Below, one piece after another: positions 51,613 to 60,503 of a stretch of DNA of 64,000 bases. The stretch comes from UBA5738 sp964470995 (lineage in GTDB: Bacteria > Patescibacteriota > Minisyncoccia > Minisyncoccales > UBA5738). How positions within the stretch are numbered: position 1 is the first letter of the stretch; the number at the start of each line of letters is the position of its first letter. The stretch is taken from positions 1 through 64,000 of the forward strand of contig CAYYEP010000002.1 in NCBI GenBank assembly GCA_964470995.1, in the 5' to 3' direction. The notes below the pieces were generated by a model, which saw only the letters and a list, made by a program, of their open reading frames with translations, was not told where the DNA came from and made no database searches. Made by a program: the position numbers and the translations under genes.

Positions 51613-52527
51613 ATGGAAAACAATGTTCCCGCCGTATCCATCCCTCCCGCCGCTGCCGCATCCCCCAATAAGATCAGCCGCGTCAAAGGCGGCTATCTTA
51701 TCGCCGCCGGAAGTTTTAAAATACTGAACCAAAATCGGTCAATAATGCTTTTCCCGCTTTTTGCCCTGATTATCGACCTGATGCTTGTCGCCGGCGGTAT
51801 CGCCAGCTATATGTATCTTTCGGGAGCTCTCGACAGCAGCAGTTTGGCAGATAACGGCAATCCCGAAATGAATACCATTTATTACGCCGCCTACTTTGTG
51901 CTTTATCTTGTTTCCATTTTTATCGCCTCCCTTTTCCAAGCCGGCATGGTTTATCTCGTAAACGCGCACTTGAACGGACAAAAAATGACCTTCAGCGAAG
52001 GCTTTAGCGCCGCCGCCAAACTCAGCGGCAAAATATTTTTCTGGTCGCTGATTGCCGCCACGGTTGGCGTTATCTTAAATATGATCGCCAACCGCTTTAA
52101 ACTGATCGGCCGCTTGGCCGCCCAAATTATGGGCGCGGCCTGGGAAATCATCTCCTTTTTTATCGTTCCGGTACTGGTACTGGAAAAAGAAACTGTCGGC
52201 GGTTCGATCAAGCGTTCCGGTTCGGTCTTTAAAAACAAATGGGGAGAAACCCTGATCGCCAATTTTTCTCTCGGATTATTCTTTGCATTCATTATTGTTG
52301 CGGTATTATGCGCAATGCTAATATTTTTCTTCCTGGCTCAACCATCAACTATTGGTATATTGATTCTATTTGGTATTTTTTTATTGTTCGTGGTCGCCGT
52401 CATAATTGTTTCCTCGGCAATAGAAACCATTTATCGGACTATCCTTTACGATTACGCGGTAAACAACCGGATATCCGAAAGCTTCACTCCTGAACTTTTA
52501 ACCGACGCCGTAAAAACCAAAAAATAA
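51613..52527 (+). CDS. DUF6159-like membrane protein
   Basis: 304-aa protein with six to seven helices. A Pro/Ala-rich N-terminus leads to KGGYLIAAGSFKILNQNRSIMLFPLFALI (hallmark of DUF6159) and later SFFIVPVLVLEKETVGGSIKRSGSVFKNKWGET and AIETIYRTILYDYAVN. It ends at a terminator shared with the converging SIMPL gene. Unknown role in membrane or stress. Confidence 0.75.
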   Translation: MENNVPAVSIPPAAAASPNKISRVKGGYLIAAGSFKILNQNRSIMLFPLFALIIDLMLVAGGIASYMYLSGALDSSSLADNGNPEMNTIYYAAYFVLYLVSIFIASLFQAGMVYLVNAHLNGQKMTFSEGFSAAAKLSGKIFFWSLIAATVGVILNMIANRFKLIGRLAAQIMGAAWEIISFFIVPVLVLEKETVGGSIKRSGSVFKNKWGETLIANFSLGLFFAFIIVAVLCAMLIFFFLAQPSTIGILILFGIFLLFVVAVIIVSSAIETIYRTILYDYAVNNRISESFTPELLTDAVKTKK

Positions 52528-52537
52528 ATTATTAACA

Positions 52538-52574
52538 AAAAAACCGCCTCGGCCGCGCGCCAAAGCGGTTTTTT
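52538..52574. terminator. Bidirectional terminator
   Basis: AAAAAACCGC (52538-52547) and GCGGTTTTTT (52565-52574) pair around a GC-rich 17-base loop, serving both converging genes. Confidence 0.85.
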
Positions 52575-52581
52575 GTTCGCG

Positions 52582-53397
52582 CTATCGTATCTCGTATGTA
52601 ATATTCACGCTCGACTCGATCTTGTTCTGCCCGGTTTGAATCGCCGGAGTCGCCGATTCCTGTACCGCGTCCATTTCCATCCCCTTGGCGTAATTAGTTG
52701 TATAAGTAGGATAATATCCGCCCTCGCTGTAACCGGTGATATCTCCCAATTTTACCTCCAGCTGTTGGGCCAAAACCGCCGCCTTGGCCTTCGCCTCTTC
52801 AATTGCCTGTTTACGCGCCTGTTCCTGCAAAACTTCAGGCTTATCGATTGTAAACTGCAAATCGCCTACCTGGTTAGCCCCTGACGCAGCCGCCTCCTGA
52901 ATAATCTGGCCAACTTTAGACATATTGTCCTGGCGGACTTTCACCGTCAGCGTTTGGGTAATATCGTAACCCGAAAGCTGTCTCTTCCCCGAAGGATAAT
53001 AAACTCTCATCTCCGTAGTTTCCGGATTGGTTTCAATATAATCGTAATGGGGATTAATGTTAAAACCGCTGGTCCGCAGATCATCGTCAGCCACCCCAAG
53101 GCTTTTCACCGCGTCAATTATCGCGTTCATCTTCCTGGTGTTATCCTCCATCGCTTCCGCCACGGTTTTTGATTCGCTAAGTACTGAAAAATCCATCGTG
53201 GCCAAATCCGGACTGGCGTAAACTTCGCCTTTTCCGGAAACCGTTATCGAACTCATCCCGGCCGCGTCCCGGCCGATGTATTTATTTTCCTTAACTGCGT
53301 TCACCGCCAATATCGCAACATAAACTGCCAGCACCATAAAAAGCACTCCGGCGGCGCCTGCCGCATATCCTGTTTTTTCTCCAAATATTTTTTCCAT
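52582..53397 (-). CDS. SIMPL-domain (DUF541) protein
   Basis: 271-aa protein with an N-terminal helix (about 12-33) and a SIMPL domain: ITVSGKGEVYASPDLATMDFSV, NTRKMNAIIDAVKSLGVADDDLRTSGFNINPHYDY and TQTLTVKVRQ. Such proteins are membrane-anchored outside and have roles in envelope stress or channel-like complexes (BP26-type). No obvious operon. Confidence 0.92.
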   Translation of the reverse strand: MEKIFGEKTGYAAGAAGVLFMVLAVYVAILAVNAVKENKYIGRDAAGMSSITVSGKGEVYASPDLATMDFSVLSESKTVAEAMEDNTRKMNAIIDAVKSLGVADDDLRTSGFNINPHYDYIETNPETTEMRVYYPSGKRQLSGYDITQTLTVKVRQDNMSKVGQIIQEAAASGANQVGDLQFTIDKPEVLQEQARKQAIEEAKAKAAVLAQQLEVKLGDITGYSEGGYYPTYTTNYAKGMEMDAVQESATPAIQTGQNKIESSVNITYEIR

Positions 53398-53590
53398 AAT
53401 TATTTATAGATTTAAAACCTGCCCTCGACCTTTATTTTGGTAACATGATCATAGCAAAAAATACCAGAACCTGAAGTCTAACCGTATTTTTTTTAAAAAA
53501 CTTCCGGCGGCTCTCCTAAGTTGATAATATCTTATATGCGCTATTATTTACAGTATCACAAACCCGGTAAAGTGCATTTTCCTTCAATTT

Positions 53591-53620
53591 AAAAGCGGCT
53601 TGCAATTAAAAGCCGCTTTT
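53591..53620 (-). terminator. Terminator of the 125-aa gene
   Basis: AAAAGCGGCTT (53591-53601) and AAGCCGCTTTT (53610-53620) form a perfect 11-bp stem. Confidence 0.8.
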
Positions 53621-53670
53621 GAAACAATTCTATTGATTTTTTAAACCATTGATCCGCAAATCGATCCGCC

Positions 53671-54048
53671 CTAATCCTGCGAACATACGCATTGGCAATA
53701 ACCTTCGCGGCATTTGCTTTCCAAGGACGCTTCCGCGGGAGCAACGCATTCGGTAGAACATAACCAGTCTCCACCCGCTACCGCGCATTGCTGTTTTTCC
53801 ACGGCTTCCGGCTGCCGGCCGCTGATCTTCGAACCGCAAATACCGGCGTAATCAGACTTCTCGTAACCCGCAGTTATCGAATCCGTCTTATTGTTGCTGC
53901 CAAGACGCGCAAAATTCGGAGCCGAAATTTCTAATACCGAATCGCTAATAAACAATATCACCCATGACGTCAATGCGCCGATTAAAGCCGATACCAAAAC
54001 CACTCCCAGCCAATTCGTGTCTCCTTTTTTAAAAAACAAATTCTTCAT
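53671..54048 (-). CDS. Small membrane-anchored Cys-rich protein
   Basis: 125-aa protein: basic start (MKNLFFKKGDTNW), one helix (about 13-34), and a short extracytoplasmic domain with a Cys pattern CGSK...CAV...CSTECVAP...CREGYCQCVC. The Cys spacing suggests two or three disulphides. It is unrecognised and lies between the SIMPL and ABC-F genes, both on the same strand but with long gaps. Confidence 0.6.
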   Translation of the reverse strand: MKNLFFKKGDTNWLGVVLVSALIGALTSWVILFISDSVLEISAPNFARLGSNNKTDSITAGYEKSDYAGICGSKISGRQPEAVEKQQCAVAGGDWLCSTECVAPAEASLESKCREGYCQCVCSQD

Positions 54049-54156
54049 TTTTTTGTATTATTTAAATAACCGTTGTCGACGATTTTATTTTAACAGAAAA
54101 ACGTTTTAAAAGTAACCGCCGAAAAAAACGACAGATGCCTTTTACAAAAAAACGGC

Positions 54157-55851
54157 TCACGCCGCTTTTTTTTGTTGCGCCATGTGATATCGGTAGTCTT
54201 CATAATTACCGTAATAATGATTCAATCGACCGCCCCTCACCTCCCAAATATGATTGCAAACCTCGTTCAAAATATAGCGGTCGTGGCTCACCAAGATTAT
54301 CGTTCCCTTATATTCATTGAATACGTTTGTAATAACCTCCTTACTGGGCAGATCCAAATGATTGGTCGGCTCATCCAGCAAAAGCATATTCAGCTTTTGC
54401 AAAATAAGTTCGGCCAGCGCCACGCGGGCCCGCTCGCCGCCCGACAAACATTTGATCTGTTTCTTTTCCACGTCCGCCGGCGCGAACAGCAGCGCTCCCA
54501 GCACCGCGCGGATACGCTCTTCGGTTTCAACAGTTTTTAACGCCACCTCATCCAAAATCAATTTTTCCGGGTCAAGATCTTCATGCGCCTGCGCGTAATA
54601 TCCTGCCATAACCCGGTTATCAACAGTAATCTTTCCTTTTAGCGGCGGCATTTTGTTCAAAATACTTTTAAGCAGGGTTGATTTACCCATTCCGTTATTA
54701 CCGATAATACCGATCTTGTCGCCCCATTCCACCTCGATTTTGCCCTCCTGGGCAAACAGCGGTTTCTCTTCCGGGCCGATACTGATATTATCCAGCTTCA
54801 TCACACAGCGGCAAAGCTTGGTCCCCGCATCCAATTTAATACGAATATTTTTCCCCGGTTCTTCGGGCAATTCAATCAAATCCATCTTTTCCAGCATCTT
54901 AATACGGCTCTGCACCGCGCTGGCCTTAGTCGCTTTGTAGCGGAAACGATCAATAAACTCCTGCTGCTGCTTCAAATAATTTTGCTGAATTTTATAATCT
55001 TTCTCCAGCCGCTCGCGCCGCGCTTCCTTTTCAATAACATAGTCCGAATAACGGCAATTGTATTTTTCCAGCCCGGCATGAGTCAATTCGTATGTTTTAT
55101 CGCATACCTTGTCCAAAAAATACCGGTCATGCGACACACACACAATTGCCTTATTCCAGTGAATCAAAAAATTCTCCAGCCACTCGCAGGTTTCAATATC
55201 CAAATGGTTGGTCGGCTCATCTAAAATTATAACGTTCGGATTGGCCAGCGCCACCTTCGCCAGTGCCAGCTTGGTGCGTTCGCCGCCACTCAATGTTCCC
55301 ACAGTACGAACCCATGATTCTTCGGCAAAACCAAAATCTCCCAGCAGTCTCTCTATCAACCCTTCATAACGGTATCCATCGCTGGCCTTATAAACCTCCA
55401 ACAGCTGCAGATAATCCGTCGTTTCGGCTTCCGTCAGCACGCCTTCCCGATCTTTTTTCTCCAATAAGTTCTTTTGTTCCATCAATGCTTTCATTTTTGG
55501 GTTCGCCGAATGTATCTCTTCAAAAACCGTATTGTTCAGCGAATCCCAATGCGTTTCCTGGGGCAAATAACCGATGCGCGCCAGCCGATGCAGTTCGCGC
55601 GATCCTTCATCAGCTTCTTCCTCGCCAATAATTATTTTCAACAATGTGGTTTTGCCCATGCCATTGGCCCCCACAATCGCAATCCGATCGCCGGCCATTA
55701 CTTTTAATCGCGCGCCCGCAAACAATTCCTCCTTACCGTAGGCCTTCGCCGCATCCTTTAGAATAACCAAAGGGTCCCCGGTGGCTGCCGCTCCGCCCCT
55801 GGCTAAATTCTTAGGTATTCTTATATTAGATTTTATATTTTTATCTGCCAT
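54157..55851 (-). CDS. ABC-F family ATPase
   Basis: 564-aa duplicated ATPase. First domain: Walker A VGANGMGKTTLLK, signature LSGGERTKLALAKVAL, Walker B VIILDEPTNHLD. Linker region with coiled helices (KEARRERLEKDYKIQQNYLKQQQEF). Second domain: GNNGMGKSTLLKS, LSGGERARVALAEL, LLLDEPTNHLD. ABC-F proteins act at the ribosomal E site in translation regulation or antibiotic resistance. Subfamily (EttA, Uup, or other) is not resolved. Confidence 0.93.
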   Translation of the reverse strand: MADKNIKSNIRIPKNLARGGAAATGDPLVILKDAAKAYGKEELFAGARLKVMAGDRIAIVGANGMGKTTLLKIIIGEEEADEGSRELHRLARIGYLPQETHWDSLNNTVFEEIHSANPKMKALMEQKNLLEKKDREGVLTEAETTDYLQLLEVYKASDGYRYEGLIERLLGDFGFAEESWVRTVGTLSGGERTKLALAKVALANPNVIILDEPTNHLDIETCEWLENFLIHWNKAIVCVSHDRYFLDKVCDKTYELTHAGLEKYNCRYSDYVIEKEARRERLEKDYKIQQNYLKQQQEFIDRFRYKATKASAVQSRIKMLEKMDLIELPEEPGKNIRIKLDAGTKLCRCVMKLDNISIGPEEKPLFAQEGKIEVEWGDKIGIIGNNGMGKSTLLKSILNKMPPLKGKITVDNRVMAGYYAQAHEDLDPEKLILDEVALKTVETEERIRAVLGALLFAPADVEKKQIKCLSGGERARVALAELILQKLNMLLLDEPTNHLDLPSKEVITNVFNEYKGTIILVSHDRYILNEVCNHIWEVRGGRLNHYYGNYEDYRYHMAQQKKAA

Positions 55852-56120
55852 TTATTTAAACCCTTTCTTGCGTTTTTCAAACAAAAAACAGGGTTTGCTT
55901 ATGATATGGCGCTTAGCGCCAAAAAAACCTGACCGAATATCAAGCAAATTACCTGTTGCTACGTTGTTAGTTTTATCTCTTTTTTATCGTAAAAAATTTT
56001 CATACTTTTAAACAAAAAAATTATACAATATTTACAAAAAAAATCAACACCGCGCGCTGCCAGTATCATAACCGCCCACCGGGAATATTGCATCCTGTAT
56101 CTATTCCTCCTTTAGAATCG

Positions 56121-56164
56121 ATTGCCCGGTATCGGATTGACACCGCATTGGGCAATGGTAAAAT
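56121..56164 (+). promoter_or_regulatory. Strong promoter with flanking inverted repeat
   Basis: TTGACA (56137-56142), 16-base spacer, TAAAAT (56159-56164). ATTGCCC (56121-56127) and GGGCAAT (56150-56156) flank the -35 as an inverted repeat, which may be an operator. From 55852 to here no gene is seen. Confidence 0.6.
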
Positions 56165-56170
56165 TATAAC

Positions 56171-56305
56171 CATACAGTGCGTTATTCTTGAGATCTCACT
56201 CGGGAAGCGCCAAATGGCAGGAGATTTTTTTTATGCCTCCTGCTCCTTTCCCCGCCCCTAACCGGGGCTGGAACAGCTCAAAAAACGCCTACGGCGTTTT
56301 TTGAG
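56171..56305 (+). ncRNA. Putative 135-nt structured transcript
   Basis: Between a promoter and a perfect terminator (CTCAAAAAACGCC at 56277-56289, TAC, complement at 56293-56305) lies about 100 nt with two further hairpins: GCAGGAG pairs with CTCCTGC across a T-rich loop, and CCCCG pairs with CGGGG. A 23-codon ORF with an AGGAG in the first stem starts at the ATG in that loop (56234) and runs into the terminator, so either an sRNA or a leader peptide is possible. It matches no RNA family I know. Confidence 0.45.
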
Positions 56306-56329
56306 TTAAAAGCGGTTTTGGGCTATGAT
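56301..56329 (+). promoter_or_regulatory. Promoter of the L,D-transpeptidase gene
   Basis: TTGAGT (56301-56306), 17-base spacer, TATGAT (56324-56329). The -35 overlaps the end of the preceding terminator. A GGGCCC/GGGCCC hairpin (56339-56356) lies in the leader before the ATG at 56377. Confidence 0.55.
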
Positions 56330-56376
56330 AATCCAATCGGGCCCGCCAAAGGGCCCTATGTTATGAGATCAGCGCT

Positions 56377-57897
56377 ATGCCAAAACACCTCAAGATCAGG
56401 AACAAAAACCACCCTCTCAACAAATTCCTGCGAAAATTTTCCAAATTTTTTTTAGCGGTTCTGGCCGGCGCTTTTATCATTGCCATTCCCAAATTGCTCG
56501 ACCGCGAAATCGAAACCCTGCCGTATCCCCAATCATATTCGGCCTCCCCGGTTTCGTGCGACAATGACGCCGCCGCCGGCACCCGGATAAAATTCAAATT
56601 CCAACCTTCCGCCACCGCGCAATACGCCGCGCCGGCGTATTCAATCGAAGAAATCAGCCAAAAAGGAAAAACCATGGTCACATTCGAACAAACGGCGTCT
56701 CTGGCCGGTGAATTTTCCTATAATGATGTCATTAACGATCCCCTGGTCGAACTGCTCGACTATTACATCAAAGACAATAAACTGGTCATCGAAATAACCC
56801 GCCGCGGCAATTACCTGCCGGCAAAAGTTATCGCCCAAGGGCTAATAGCCACAATCATCCTGCCCCCCGGCAACAATGATTTTCCGGCCATTGCCAACGA
56901 AAAACCCGCCCGCGATTCGGCGGCCTTTCCGGCCCTGCATCCCGTAAGTTTTGACGCGGTTCTAAACGGCAACCCGCGAAACATATATTTATTTTTCAAC
57001 AACGAACCCGCGCAATTCGCGATAGAAAAAACCGCGACCAGTACCTGGGCCGTCGCTTTCGAAAAGGAACTTCAAAACGAAACCGAATACACAGTAAAAG
57101 CAATCGTTACCGATGATTCCGGCCGCACCGCCATCGCCTCCTGGAATTTCACCGGCCGAATACCTAGCGCGGCCATCCTGGGCAAAAACCGTTTCAAATA
57201 CCTTGGCTGGTGGGGCCAAATCAACGCCAGCGGCGTCACGGTCCGCAAAGGCGCCGGAACCTCGTTCGATAAGATCGGCAGTCTGTCGTCGGCCGAACGG
57301 GTCAAAGTTTTGGAAGAGGTTTTTGGCGAATGGGTCAGCGGCAAAAATCTATGGTATAAAATCGACGGCGGCAAATATGCCGGCGATTATGTTTTTTCGG
57401 ACTACGTCACCCCAATGAGCCAACCCGAAGCACCCGCGAATTTTACCATTCCCGAAGAAATCAGCACCGGCGAAAATTGGATCGACGTCGATCTCACCAA
57501 AAAAGTGCTCACTCTTTTTACCTACGACAAACCGCTTTTCGCCACCTACATCGCTTCCGGACGGCCCGAAAATCCAACCCGAACCGGCCTCTACCGCGTC
57601 TGGTACAAGCTTGAAAAAGCCGAAATGCAAGGCGGCCCGCCGCTGCACGCTTACCGTTATCATTTAAAGGATATTCCCTGGACAATGTATTACAATAACG
57701 ACTACGCCATCCATGGCACTTACTGGCACGATAAGTTCGGCACCCAGCAGTCCGCGGGTTGCACCAATATGACGCAAGGCGACGCCAAATATATTTTCGA
57801 CAACACCCTGCCCGCCATCCCCGAAAACAAAAAAAGTGTTTTTTCCCGCGACGAATACTCTAAAGGCACCGGCACCGTTGTTCGCAACCACGAATGA
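56377..57897 (+). CDS. L,D-transpeptidase with SH3-like domain
   Basis: 506-aa exported enzyme that forms 3-3 crosslinks in peptidoglycan. A basic start and helix (about 13-35), a variable extracellular part (about 40-270), a bacterial SH3 domain (ASGVTVRKGAGTSFDKIGSLSS, WVSGKNLWYKIDGGKYAGDYV), and a YkuD domain with DVDLTKKVLTLF, then IHGTYWH and SAGCTNM, the catalytic His and Cys. The phosphoesterase gene overlaps its stop by four bases. Confidence 0.92.
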   Translation: MPKHLKIRNKNHPLNKFLRKFSKFFLAVLAGAFIIAIPKLLDREIETLPYPQSYSASPVSCDNDAAAGTRIKFKFQPSATAQYAAPAYSIEEISQKGKTMVTFEQTASLAGEFSYNDVINDPLVELLDYYIKDNKLVIEITRRGNYLPAKVIAQGLIATIILPPGNNDFPAIANEKPARDSAAFPALHPVSFDAVLNGNPRNIYLFFNNEPAQFAIEKTATSTWAVAFEKELQNETEYTVKAIVTDDSGRTAIASWNFTGRIPSAAILGKNRFKYLGWWGQINASGVTVRKGAGTSFDKIGSLSSAERVKVLEEVFGEWVSGKNLWYKIDGGKYAGDYVFSDYVTPMSQPEAPANFTIPEEISTGENWIDVDLTKKVLTLFTYDKPLFATYIASGRPENPTRTGLYRVWYKLEKAEMQGGPPLHAYRYHLKDIPWTMYYNNDYAIHGTYWHDKFGTQQSAGCTNMTQGDAKYIFDNTLPAIPENKKSVFSRDEYSKGTGTVVRNHE

Positions 57898-58724
57898 AAA
57901 ACATTAAAAGAATAATAGACCGCCAAAAAAAGAAATTGGTTCTTGCCGCCTTACTTGCGGCGGCATTGCTCGCCTATGCCCATCTGGAAACCTACTGGGT
58001 GGAAATAAAGACGGTCACCGTCAAAAACGAAAATCTCCCCTTGGAATTCTCCGGCAAAAAGATTATCTTTATCTCCGACGCGCACTGCGGCGAATATTTG
58101 AATCCCAAACGCCTTGGCTTGATCGTTGAACAGATAAATCGTCTGGCCCCCGACATCATCTTGCTCGGTGGCGATTACGTCAGCCGCGACGCCAAAAACA
58201 TCACCGCCTGTTTTGCGGAATACTCCAAACTGGCCGCGCCTATGGGAATATTCGGGGTTCTTGGCAATCACGATATCGAAGCCGGCAAAAACAACGTAAT
58301 AAAAAAAATGCTGGCGGCCGGAATCATTCCCTTAGCCAACGAAAACCGCCTCATCGAAATCGGCGGTCGCGCGATCACTATCGCCGGCGCCGACGAGGCT
58401 CGATACGGCGTACCCGACGGCGCCGCCGCTATGGCCGGCGCCGCCGACTTTACAATTTATCTAAGCCATGACCCCGCTTATTTCGAGGAATACGCCGATA
58501 ATCGCGCCAAATTACTTTTGGCCGGCCACACCCATGGCGGCCAAGTAACCTTATTCGGCCTGCCAATGGCAAGCTTGGCGCACTGGCATAACTATAAATA
58601 CGGCCAAGGAATATACGAAGAAACCGGCCGCACTATTATTATTTCCAATGGCATCGGCGCCACCATCCTGCCCTTAAGATTTTTCGCCCGCCCCCAGATA
58701 AATTTTATCGAACTTAAAAAATAA
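57894..58724 (+). CDS. Membrane-anchored calcineurin-like phosphoesterase
   Basis: 276-aa phosphoesterase like YkuE/YaeI. N-terminal helix (about 14-30), then ISDAHCGEYLN (metal), LLGGDYVSRD (about 83-92), GVLGNHDIEAG (about 122-132), and LAGHTHGGQVTLFG (about 222-235). It starts within the LDT stop (ATGA), so the pair is translationally coupled; a role on the cell surface on lipid or undecaprenyl-type phosphates is possible but unproven. Confidence 0.92.
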   Translation: MKNIKRIIDRQKKKLVLAALLAAALLAYAHLETYWVEIKTVTVKNENLPLEFSGKKIIFISDAHCGEYLNPKRLGLIVEQINRLAPDIILLGGDYVSRDAKNITACFAEYSKLAAPMGIFGVLGNHDIEAGKNNVIKKMLAAGIIPLANENRLIEIGGRAITIAGADEARYGVPDGAAAMAGAADFTIYLSHDPAYFEEYADNRAKLLLAGHTHGGQVTLFGLPMASLAHWHNYKYGQGIYEETGRTIIISNGIGATILPLRFFARPQINFIELKK

Positions 58725-59048
58725 TCCCCTCGATTAATATAATTCTGCCGGATTATTGCCCAAATCTAAAAAACATCCTCCCAAAAATTTATTAGGCACC
58801 ATCCCAAATTACCGTCTTAACAATCGGTTTATCGAATATTCGCTCATTAATACTGATATCAAACTGCGTATCATTCCCGCCCCGCACCGAACCAAACTTT
58901 ATTTTTTTATCCCGCACAAACCAATCCTCGCAAAGAAGGATGTTGGGCCGCTCATTGTTTTTTATTTTGCCATATTTATCCATAATCCAATCTATCAAAA
59001 ACGGCTAAATTTAACGTGAAAGACGGGCGCAATCGCCGCCGCCCCAAA
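58725..59048. other. Intergenic region with a weak minus-strand ORF
   Basis: No gene is well supported. A minus-strand frame 58998-58792 (68 aa, IMDKYGKIKNNERPNIL and CEDWFVRDKKIKFGSVRG) looks protein-like but has only a TTG or ATG lacking a clear ribosome site, and may be a gene remnant. The plus frame across it is less convincing. Confidence 0.3.
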
Positions 59049-59100
59049 AAATAAACTACCCCGGGGACAGAGCCCCGAAGTATTCTGGCAGATAAATAAA
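59049..59100 (+). repeat. Dispersed intergenic repeat, short form, copy 2
   Basis: AATAAACTACCCCGGGGACA, then GAGCCCCGAAGTATTCTGGC and AGATAAATAAA: the two ends of the long repeat joined directly. It lies just beyond the stop of the minus-strand gene at 59111. Confidence 0.75.
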
Positions 59101-59110
59101 AAAGGACGGC

Positions 59111-60103
59111 TTAACGAACCGCCGCGTGCACCGTAAACACTGCCGCCGGCATCGCGCACGGCGGCACGCTGTTGCGGCAAACCGGCTCGCCCGTCGCGAT
59201 CACATCGGTATCGCCAAACCGCAACGCCCGGAATAACCCCGGCGCCCCTGTCGCCGCAACCGCGTTTTCCCGAACGACAATCGTATTATCTACTGCCGCG
59301 GCATTCCAATTATAATCTTGGCCAAGCTTGAGTAAAAACGTTTCTCCCGCTTCCAGCGCAATATTCGTCTGGTCGTTTGCCAAAGTCACGATCTTGCCGG
59401 AATAATTATATGTTGGCACTGATGATTCCGGAACCGCCGCCGCTTCCGCAACATTGAAAACGAATGTTACCGCCATCCTGGCAATCGGCTCTTCGATAGC
59501 CGTCTTACGATCCAAATTGGCACATTCGGTTTCATACTGTGTGCCGCAATACGCTCCGCAACCGCCAAACCCGCATGCCGTATGCGATCTTATGACAAAA
59601 TTAATTACTGCCGCCCCGCCGGAAGCGCGCTCAAAAACGTAGCAATAGCTTGAATACAGCTGTCCCGCACCTGCGTCGGATCCGGCATATATCGTATAAG
59701 CTGTACCCGCGTCAGTTTTACCCGCAACCCCCGCCGGGATATTGCCGGTGTCGTCATGGATATCCCCGCAACCGGCCGCTACCGGATCCTGCCCCGCGCC
59801 CACCAGCACCGCCAGCGGCGGCCACTGCGCCGGGCTCCACACATTGGCCCCAAAATTAACCTGATATTTAAAAGAAAACTCTTTCCCGGCGGCGGTATAA
59901 ATCCGCCATTCCTCCCTTGTATTATCCTGTACCATTTCCATTTGCCCCTGTTCAATCGCTTGACCCTGTTCCTGATCTTGATTTTTGGTTGCTTTATCAC
60001 CGTCCGATCCCGCCGGATTTTTTATCAGCACATATCCCGCCACCCCCAAAATCACTATCAAAACCGCTGCCGCTCCTCCCAGGATCACGCTGGTTTTGTT
60101 CAT
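59111..60103 (-). CDS. Membrane-anchored protein, possible chagasin-like C-terminus
   Basis: 330-aa protein with a single helix (about 7-27), a Gln/Glu-rich linker (about 33-60), a domain with FSFKYQVNFGANVWSP (PsbP/surface-like) and several Cys (CGDIHDD, SYCYVFE, CGFGGCGAYCG), and a C-terminal module with ALEAGETFLLKLGQDYNWNA and FGDTDVIATGEPVCRNSVPP. The last part resembles chagasin-type (I42) protease-inhibitor beta sandwiches: a guess from pattern. Short repeat copy lies after its stop. Confidence 0.6.
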   Translation of the reverse strand: MNKTSVILGGAAAVLIVILGVAGYVLIKNPAGSDGDKATKNQDQEQGQAIEQGQMEMVQDNTREEWRIYTAAGKEFSFKYQVNFGANVWSPAQWPPLAVLVGAGQDPVAAGCGDIHDDTGNIPAGVAGKTDAGTAYTIYAGSDAGAGQLYSSYCYVFERASGGAAVINFVIRSHTACGFGGCGAYCGTQYETECANLDRKTAIEEPIARMAVTFVFNVAEAAAVPESSVPTYNYSGKIVTLANDQTNIALEAGETFLLKLGQDYNWNAAAVDNTIVVRENAVAATGAPGLFRALRFGDTDVIATGEPVCRNSVPPCAMPAAVFTVHAAVR

Positions 60104-60429
60104 ATAATTGATTACTGGTTTTCACCAATATTAACCCAAAACACATTAATCATCAATAATAATTGGTTTTAAAATGTAACTTGCCAGTAATCATTCAATT
60201 ATCCCCTCAACCTTCTTTTAATCTTTTATTGAATAAATCTTAATACCCCGCGCGTTTGGCGGAGGATGAAAATTTTCCCCCGCAGTATGCGGGGGACGCT
60301 TGGAGCAAAGCGGAAAGCGGTTCAACCAAGATCCCGTAGCGTTTGTCCCGGGGAGATTCATTTTTTATGCATATCTGTCTGGGTTTTGTCGCCCGATTAA
60401 CTTCAAACTAAATTAGTTATAGCCAAAAC
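60104..60429. other. Intergenic region with GC-rich hairpin
   Basis: No gene seen. CCCCCGC (60277-60283), loop AGTAT and GCGGGGG (60289-60295) make a strong stem. Around it AATACCCCGC and GGAGGATGAA resemble the reversed 3' end of the dispersed repeat, so this may be a diverged copy. Confidence 0.4.
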
Positions 60430-60470
60430 GCCTCTTTAACAAAACTATCGTTGTTCTAATAAAAAGAGGC
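60430..60470 (-). terminator. Terminator of the MBL-fold gene
   Basis: GCCTCTTT (60430-60437) and AAAGAGGC (60463-60470) form an 8-bp stem with an inner AACAA/TTGTT pair; the minus strand continues GTTTTGG. Confidence 0.5.
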
Positions 60471-60503
60471 TTTATAAATTAGCCTCAAACTGCCCCGCGC
60501 CAT

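Noticed and set aside
56339..56356. GGGCCC hairpin as a terminator
   Set aside because: No T run follows, and it lies between the likely promoter and the start codon of the L,D-transpeptidase gene.
58756..59019. Plus-strand 87-aa frame after the phosphoesterase
   Set aside because: No ribosome site and less protein-like than the opposite frame; it overlaps a probable relic.
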